DNA of 64,000 nt, from positions 9,034,154-9,098,153 of the forward strand of contig NZ_KI632511.1 of assembly GCF_000504285.1 (NCBI RefSeq), read 5' to 3'. The position numbers were made by a program, and so were the translations under genes. The DNA is from Actinospica robiniae DSM 44927. GTDB taxonomy: Bacteria; Actinomycetota; Actinomycetes; Streptomycetales; Catenulisporaceae. The notes beneath the pieces are model-generated. The model saw only the letters and a program-made list of their open reading frames with translations, was not told the origin of the DNA and searched no databases. Positions 59,931 through 64,000 of this stretch are shown here, piece by piece; positions within the stretch are counted from its first letter, which is position 1; each line of letters begins with the position of its first letter.

Positions 59931-60452
59931 CTAGACCCCGGCCTTGTCGAGGGCGGCCTGGAGCGACTGCGCGTAGCCCTCGGAGGTGAACGTCGCGCCG
60001 GAGACGATGTCGATGTTACTGCTCTGCGCCGACAGAGCCTCGGACTTGAGCTCGGGCAGCGCGATGGAGACGATCTGATCCTCGTAGCTGCCGTTGTCCG
60101 GGACTTCGAGCACGTTCACGTTCGTCAGCTTGCTGTCCGAGAGGACGGCCTGCACCTGCACCGGTCCGTAGCGCGTGTCGACCTCCGAACCGGTGAACGT
60201 GCCGCTGACGGTCTTCTTCGAGGACGACGAGGTCTTCGACGAGCCCGAAGACGACTTCGGTGACGCGGGGGACGAGGGCGCCGTGGACGGATCCGCCGAC
60301 GGGGCGGAATCAGTGCCGCTCTGCGCCGCGGTGTTGTTCTGGACCGTGCTGCTGCCGAGGGCCGAGATGCTGCCGCCGGAGCGCGACTTGAACGAGAGCA
60401 GCAGGGCGAGGCCGACGGCGGTGAGCGTCAGCGCCAGAAGGACTTTGCGCAT
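59931..60452 (-). CDS. FMN-binding domain lipoprotein/membrane-anchored protein
   Basis: A 173-residue exported protein. VLLALTLTAVGLALLLSF is an uncleaved N-terminal anchor, followed by a Ser/Thr/Pro/Lys-rich stalk (residues 25-85) and the FMN-binding domain: VSGTFTGSEVDTRYGPVQVQ, VLEVPDNGSYEDQIVSIALP and VSGATFTSEGY. The Thr of SGAT is the covalent FMN site installed by ApbE. It probably shuttles electrons outside the membrane from the flavocytochrome encoded upstream. Start ATG 60452. Confidence 0.9.
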   Translation of the reverse strand: MRKVLLALTLTAVGLALLLSFKSRSGGSISALGSSTVQNNTAAQSGTDSAPSADPSTAPSSPASPKSSSGSSKTSSSSKKTVSGTFTGSEVDTRYGPVQVQAVLSDSKLTNVNVLEVPDNGSYEDQIVSIALPELKSEALSAQSSNIDIVSGATFTSEGYAQSLQAALDKAGV

Positions 60453-60470
60453 CGGTGGCTTCCTCGCTCG

Positions 60471-61871
60471 CTAAAGATCGAAGGATTCGACATGGATCCG
60501 GCGGCCCGGGATCTTGGCCCGGCGCAGGCCGCGCTTCGCGGCGTGCACCAGCCCCGGCGGCCCGCACAGGTACACGTCCCGGTCGGAGAGGTCCGGCACC
60601 AGGCGGTGCAGCTCGGCCGGGGAGAACGGGTCGGGGCCGGACTCGCGCGTTCCCACCAGCGGGAAGAGGCCGAAGCCGCGCTGTTGCGCGATCTGGGCCA
60701 GCTCCTCGTAGAGCGGCAGTTCACGCGGGCTCGAGGCCCGGTAGAGCAGGACCGCCGAGCCGCCTCCGCCGGGCAGCGACTCGAACATGGCGCGCAGCGG
60801 GGTGATCCCGGCTCCGCCCGCGATCATCAGTACCTTGCCGCCGGCGCCCGGGTCGAGCCGGCGCGCGGTGAAGGCTCCGTACGGGCCCTCGAACCAGACC
60901 TTGGTGCCCGGCCGCAGGTGCCGCAGCGAGCCGCTGGCGTCGCCGAGGTCCTTGACCGTGATCCGCAGGCTGCGGTCTCGGGGCGGCGCGGAGATCGAAT
61001 ACGGATGCGACTGCCACCAGTGCGCCCGGTCGAGGAAACGCCAGCGCAGGAACTGGCCGGGCTCGATCCGCAGCCTTCGCAGGTTACGGCCCGTCAGGTG
61101 GACGGAGACGACCCCAGCGGCCTCGGGCACGACGGATCGCACCCGCACATCGTGCCGCAACGAGCGGGCGATCGGCACCAGCACGCGATAGATCACGAGC
61201 AGCGCGCCCACCAGGACGTGCGCGCCGACCCACAGCGAGCGGTTGCGGGGCGAGTCGGAGAACTCGGAGCCGTCGGCGAACTCGTGCGAGAACGCGAGGG
61301 CCATCGCGAGGTAGACGTACAGATGGATGAAGTACCAGGACTCGTACGCCATCCGTCGCCGTACAGCGCGGGCCGAGACGATGCCGACCCACAGCAGCAG
61401 GCCGAGGGCGGCCGTGGCCATGAGCACGTCCGGATAGTCGAGCTCGAGGGTGACCGCCTCCGAGACCGGGTTGGTGCGCAGGCTCAGCGCGTACCCGAGG
61501 ATGATCAGCAGGGCGTGGCCCAGCGCGAGCGAGACGGTGTACTCGCCGAGCGCGCGGTGCGCCCTGGTCAGCACGTCGGAGCCGACCCGGTGCTCGAGCA
61601 GGGGTATCCGGGCCATCAACGCGACCAGCACCAGCAGCAGGTACGCCGCGAGCAGCCCGGATATCCGGCCGGCCGCGGTCAGCGCCCCGCCGGCCGAGTC
61701 GAGCGAGCCGGCGGTCGTGCCCTGCCACCAGATCATGACGATCGGGACGACTCCGGCAGCGATGGCGAGCACCAGCGCGTACGTCCAGCCGCGGCCGGGC
61801 CGGGGCAGCACGGTGGCCGCGGCGGCCGTCGACGGCCGTGCGTGCGCGGGGCCCGAGCTGGTTGCAGTCAC
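60471..61871 (-). CDS. Ferric-reductase-like transmembrane flavocytochrome with FAD/NAD domain
   Basis: A 466-residue protein; GTG 61871 is preferred over longer frames. The first 230 residues hold six or seven membrane helices with a heme-binding His pattern (HRALGEYTVSLALGHALLII and SWYFIHLYVYLAMALAFSHE), a ferric-reductase-like domain. The C-terminal ferredoxin-reductase module has HPYSISAPPRDRSLRITVKD, GTKVWFEGPYGAF, MIAGGAGITPLRAMFESLPG and YLCGPPGLVHAAKRGLR. It would move electrons from NAD(P)H across the membrane to the FMN protein encoded next. The three genes form a flavin-dependent transmembrane electron-transfer operon. Confidence 0.9.
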   Translation of the reverse strand: MTATSSGPAHARPSTAAAATVLPRPGRGWTYALVLAIAAGVVPIVMIWWQGTTAGSLDSAGGALTAAGRISGLLAAYLLLVLVALMARIPLLEHRVGSDVLTRAHRALGEYTVSLALGHALLIILGYALSLRTNPVSEAVTLELDYPDVLMATAALGLLLWVGIVSARAVRRRMAYESWYFIHLYVYLAMALAFSHEFADGSEFSDSPRNRSLWVGAHVLVGALLVIYRVLVPIARSLRHDVRVRSVVPEAAGVVSVHLTGRNLRRLRIEPGQFLRWRFLDRAHWWQSHPYSISAPPRDRSLRITVKDLGDASGSLRHLRPGTKVWFEGPYGAFTARRLDPGAGGKVLMIAGGAGITPLRAMFESLPGGGGSAVLLYRASSPRELPLYEELAQIAQQRGFGLFPLVGTRESGPDPFSPAELHRLVPDLSDRDVYLCGPPGLVHAAKRGLRRAKIPGRRIHVESFDL

Positions 61872-62048
61872 CCCATAACTGTGCCTCACCTCGATGAGAC
61901 GTTCCGGCCCGGCAGTCGAGAATAAGTTAAGAAAAACGTTCAGGAACTGCAAAGACGCTGCCGGACCGAGGTCCGCGCCCTCCGGATCGCGCGGGGAGGG
62001 TGACGTCGCTTGGGCCGGAAGGCGCAGCGCGGCGAGGCGCGGACGCGC

Positions 62049-62252
62049 TCAGGAACAGCAGCCGCCCCCGCAGCACCCGCCGCCGGACGGTGCCGGGCCC
62101 TGCTTCCGGCCGCCGACCGAGACGGCCGAGAACAGCTTGACGGTGTCGGTGTGCCCGGCCGGGCAGGCGGCCGGCGCGTCGGACTCCGCCATCGGTCGGG
62201 TCTGCTCGAAGGTCGCCCCGCATGCGCGGCAGCGGTATTCATAACGTGCCAT
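62049..62252 (-). CDS. FmdB-family zinc ribbon protein
   Basis: A 67-residue protein from ATG 62252. The zinc ribbon starts ARYEYRCRACGATFEQTRPM and contains a second Cys/His pair in ACPAGHTD. After VKLFSAVSVGGR comes a Gly/Cys tail with GGGCCGGGCCS, common in this family. FmdB-like proteins are regulators or metal-handling proteins of unknown precise role. It is divergent from the antiporter gene and 97 bp from the flavocytochrome stop direction change. Confidence 0.88.
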   Translation of the reverse strand: MARYEYRCRACGATFEQTRPMAESDAPAACPAGHTDTVKLFSAVSVGGRKQGPAPSGGGCCGGGCCS

Positions 62253-62394
62253 GCCAGGGAGTGTACGGGCTCCCGGGCCGGAATCCACGGCGTGTCCGTT
62301 CTCCGTATTAATTCCGGCATAACGCACAATTTCCTTGTGCCCGGCGCGCCCCTCGGCCGCGGCGCCCTGATCGCGGAGGCGGAAGGACCAGCGC

Positions 62395-64000
62395 GTGCTG
62401 TGGACGGTGGCCGTGCACGTGCTCGCCGCGGTCCTCGCTCCGCCGCTGGTGCGCCGCTTCGGCCGGGGCGCGTTCCTGGTGCTCGCGGCGGCCCCCGCGG
62501 CCGCTCTCGGCTGGGCGCTGGCGCAGACCGCGGGCGTGCTCGACGGGCATCCGGTCGAGCAGGTGGTCGAGTGGATCCCGCAGTACGACGTCTACCTGGC
62601 CTTTCGCTTGGACGCGCTGAGCCTGCTGCTGCTCTACCTCGCCGCCGGCATCGGCGCGCTGGTGCTGATCTACTGCGCCCGCTACTTCGACTCGGACGAG
62701 CCGGGGCTCGGCCTGTTCGCCGCCTCGCTCACCGGCTTCGCCGGTGCGATGATCGGGCTGGTCCTGGCCGACGACCTGGTGCTGCTGTACGTCTTCTGGG
62801 AACTGACCACGATCCTGTCGTTCCTGCTCATCGGCCATTACGCGGACCGTCCCGGGGCGCGCCGCAGCGCCCTGCGGGCGGTGACCGTCACCACCTTCGG
62901 CGGGCTCGCGCTGCTGGCCGGAGTGGTGATCCTGGGCCAGGACGCCCGGACGTACCGCATCTCGGCGATCCTCGCCCACCCGCCGCACGGCACAGCCGTC
63001 ACCGCGGCGCTCGTGCTCCTGTTGGTCGGCGCCTTCGCCAAGTCGGCCGTGTTCCCGTTCAGCCAGTGGCTGCCCGGCGCCATGGCCGCGCCCACGCCGG
63101 TCAGCGCGTATCTGCACGCGGCCGCCATGGTCAAGGCCGGCATCTACCTGATCGCCCGCTTCGACCCGGCCTACGGCAGCGAGCCGTACTGGCAGGGGCT
63201 GTGCATGTGCCTGGGCGGCGCGACCATGCTGCTCGGCGGCATCAGAGCCCTGCGCGAGCACGACCTCAAGCGCGTGCTCGCGTTCGGCACCGTCAGCCAG
63301 CTCGGCTTCCTGGTCGCCGTCTTCGGCGGCGGCAACCGGGACGACGCCTACGCGGGGGTGGCGATGACCCTCGCGCACGCGCTGTTCAAAGCCCCGCTGT
63401 TCCTCTCCATCGGCATCATCGACCACTGCACCAAGACCCGTGACCTGCGAAAACTCTCCGGCCTCGGGCGTTCCATGCCCACGTTGTGCGTGATCACGTG
63501 CCTGGCCGCGGCCTCGATGGCCGGCATCCCGCCGCTGCTCGGCTTCGGCGGCAAGGAAAGCGTGTTCGACGCCTTCTGGTCCGGAGCCGAGGACGGCTCC
63601 CACATCGATCCGTACATGTTGGTCGTGTTCACGGTCGGCTCGGCGCTCACAGTCGGATACACCTGCCGCGTCGTGTGGGGAGCGTTCGCGGCGAAGCCCG
63701 GCGTCGAGCCGACGCCGGTTCACCCCGAAGGCGCGCTCTTCTTCGCTCCGGCCGGCGTGCTCGCGCTGGCCGGGCTGGTGCTCGGCATCGGCGCGCCCTT
63801 GCTCGACGAGCTCTTCGCCGAGTACGCCGACACGCTGCCGGGGCCTCGTCATCTGGAGCTTCACATCGCCGGCTGGAGCGGTATCGGGATGCCGCTGGCG
63901 CTCTCGGCCATCGCGTGGGCGGGCGGCGCCGCGATCTTCCTGCTGCGCAAGCCTCTGCTGCGCTTCCACCGCGACCACACCCTGCCCGAGGGCGAAGACG
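62395..64000 (+). CDS. mnhA: MrpA/MnhA-type Na+/H+ antiporter subunit A (N-terminal part, cut by window edge)
   Basis: An open frame from GTG 62395, with GGAAGGA upstream, through the right edge (535 codons). It has more than 12 hydrophobic helices of the NuoL/MrpA type: RLDALSLLLLYLAAGIGALV, DDLVLLYVFWELTTILSFLL, GAFAKSAVFPFSQWLPGAMA, PTPVSAYLHAAAMVKAGIYL, and FGTVSQLGFLVAVFGGGN. The FWELT Glu and the AKSA Lys are the proton-path residues. MrpA works in a multi-subunit Mrp complex for Na+/H+ exchange; the remaining subunits should follow beyond the window. NuoL is less likely given the order and start. Confidence 0.88.
   Translation, partial: MLWTVAVHVLAAVLAPPLVRRFGRGAFLVLAAAPAAALGWALAQTAGVLDGHPVEQVVEWIPQYDVYLAFRLDALSLLLLYLAAGIGALVLIYCARYFDSDEPGLGLFAASLTGFAGAMIGLVLADDLVLLYVFWELTTILSFLLIGHYADRPGARRSALRAVTVTTFGGLALLAGVVILGQDARTYRISAILAHPPHGTAVTAALVLLLVGAFAKSAVFPFSQWLPGAMAAPTPVSAYLHAAAMVKAGIYLIARFDPAYGSEPYWQGLCMCLGGATMLLGGIRALREHDLKRVLAFGTVSQLGFLVAVFGGGNRDDAYAGVAMTLAHALFKAPLFLSIGIIDHCTKTRDLRKLSGLGRSMPTLCVITCLAAASMAGIPPLLGFGGKESVFDAFWSGAEDGSHIDPYMLVVFTVGSALTVGYTCRVVWGAFAAKPGVEPTPVHPEGALFFAPAGVLALAGLVLGIGAPLLDELFAEYADTLPGPRHLELHIAGWSGIGMPLALSAIAWAGGAAIFLLRKPLLRFHRDHTLPEGED

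Overview
The window is very GC-rich chromosomal DNA with GTG and TTG starts, GTGA/ATGA gene overlaps and typical actinobacterial families (Lrp/AsnC tandem regulator, Nei2, DUF2630, FmdB, LuxR-type two-component pairs, DHA2 exporters). It looks like a filamentous actinomycete of the Streptomyces/Catenulispora kind; the genus cannot be fixed from the sequence alone. No tRNA, rRNA, CRISPR array or prophage module was seen.

Layout. 1-5.5 kb: the start of a LysA-like PLP enzyme with a divergent Lrp/AsnC regulator, then a small stress regulon (DUF302 protein, thioredoxin, CsoR/CstR-type sensor) carrying an ATACCCC palindrome, a Nei2 DNA glycosylase and a carboxylesterase. 5.5-21.1 kb: a RiPP-like gene cluster. 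One arm has TfuA, YcaO and an ABC exporter. The middle has an ATP-grasp enzyme, a mini LuxR regulator, a 59-residue leader-like peptide, an adenylate cyclase-ATPase-TPR giant, a cytoplasmic subtilase and a GAF protein. The other arm has a FAD oxidoreductase, a PqqD-type recognition protein, a radical SAM/SPASM enzyme and a 92-residue precursor peptide. The two small peptides share a leader, which ties the middle and right parts together and makes this the most interesting object in the window. 21.5-25.5 kb: an MFS transporter coupled to a K+ channel-like protein, DUF2630, WrbA and a SHOCT protein.

25.6-30.6 kb is an accessory island: an orphan type II thioesterase, an IS110-family element with a long upstream region that probably encodes its bridge RNA, a 1-kb repeat-filled stretch with a very long hairpin, a DUF4241 protein and an inverted copy of the repeat that precedes the IS. 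30.1-36.8 kb: GNAT, a two-component system with a cluster of TGGTACC sites, membrane proteins, a glutamate-synthase-like FMN enzyme, and a non-discriminating-type aspartyl-tRNA synthetase behind a T-box riboswitch whose specifier reads GAC (Asp) in my fold.

36.8-45.5 kb: a three-gene glycosyltransferase/deacetylase operon, a secreted GH18 protein, DedA, a BlaI/M56 pair, a VWA protein and a TetR regulator with two operator-like sites. 45.5-52.6 kb: fatty-acid beta-oxidation (FadJ-like fusion and thiolase), a DUF3052-like protein, an AraC regulator, and a CoA-transferase interrupted by a minisatellite-encoded linker. 52.8-64 kb: an unknown protein, a 0.9-kb purine-rich stretch without genes, a membrane protein, a DHA2 exporter, an SRPBCC protein, a coiled-coil protein, a flavin/redox operon (ApbE, FMN-binding protein, ferric-reductase-like flavocytochrome), an FmdB zinc ribbon and the start of an MrpA-type antiporter subunit.
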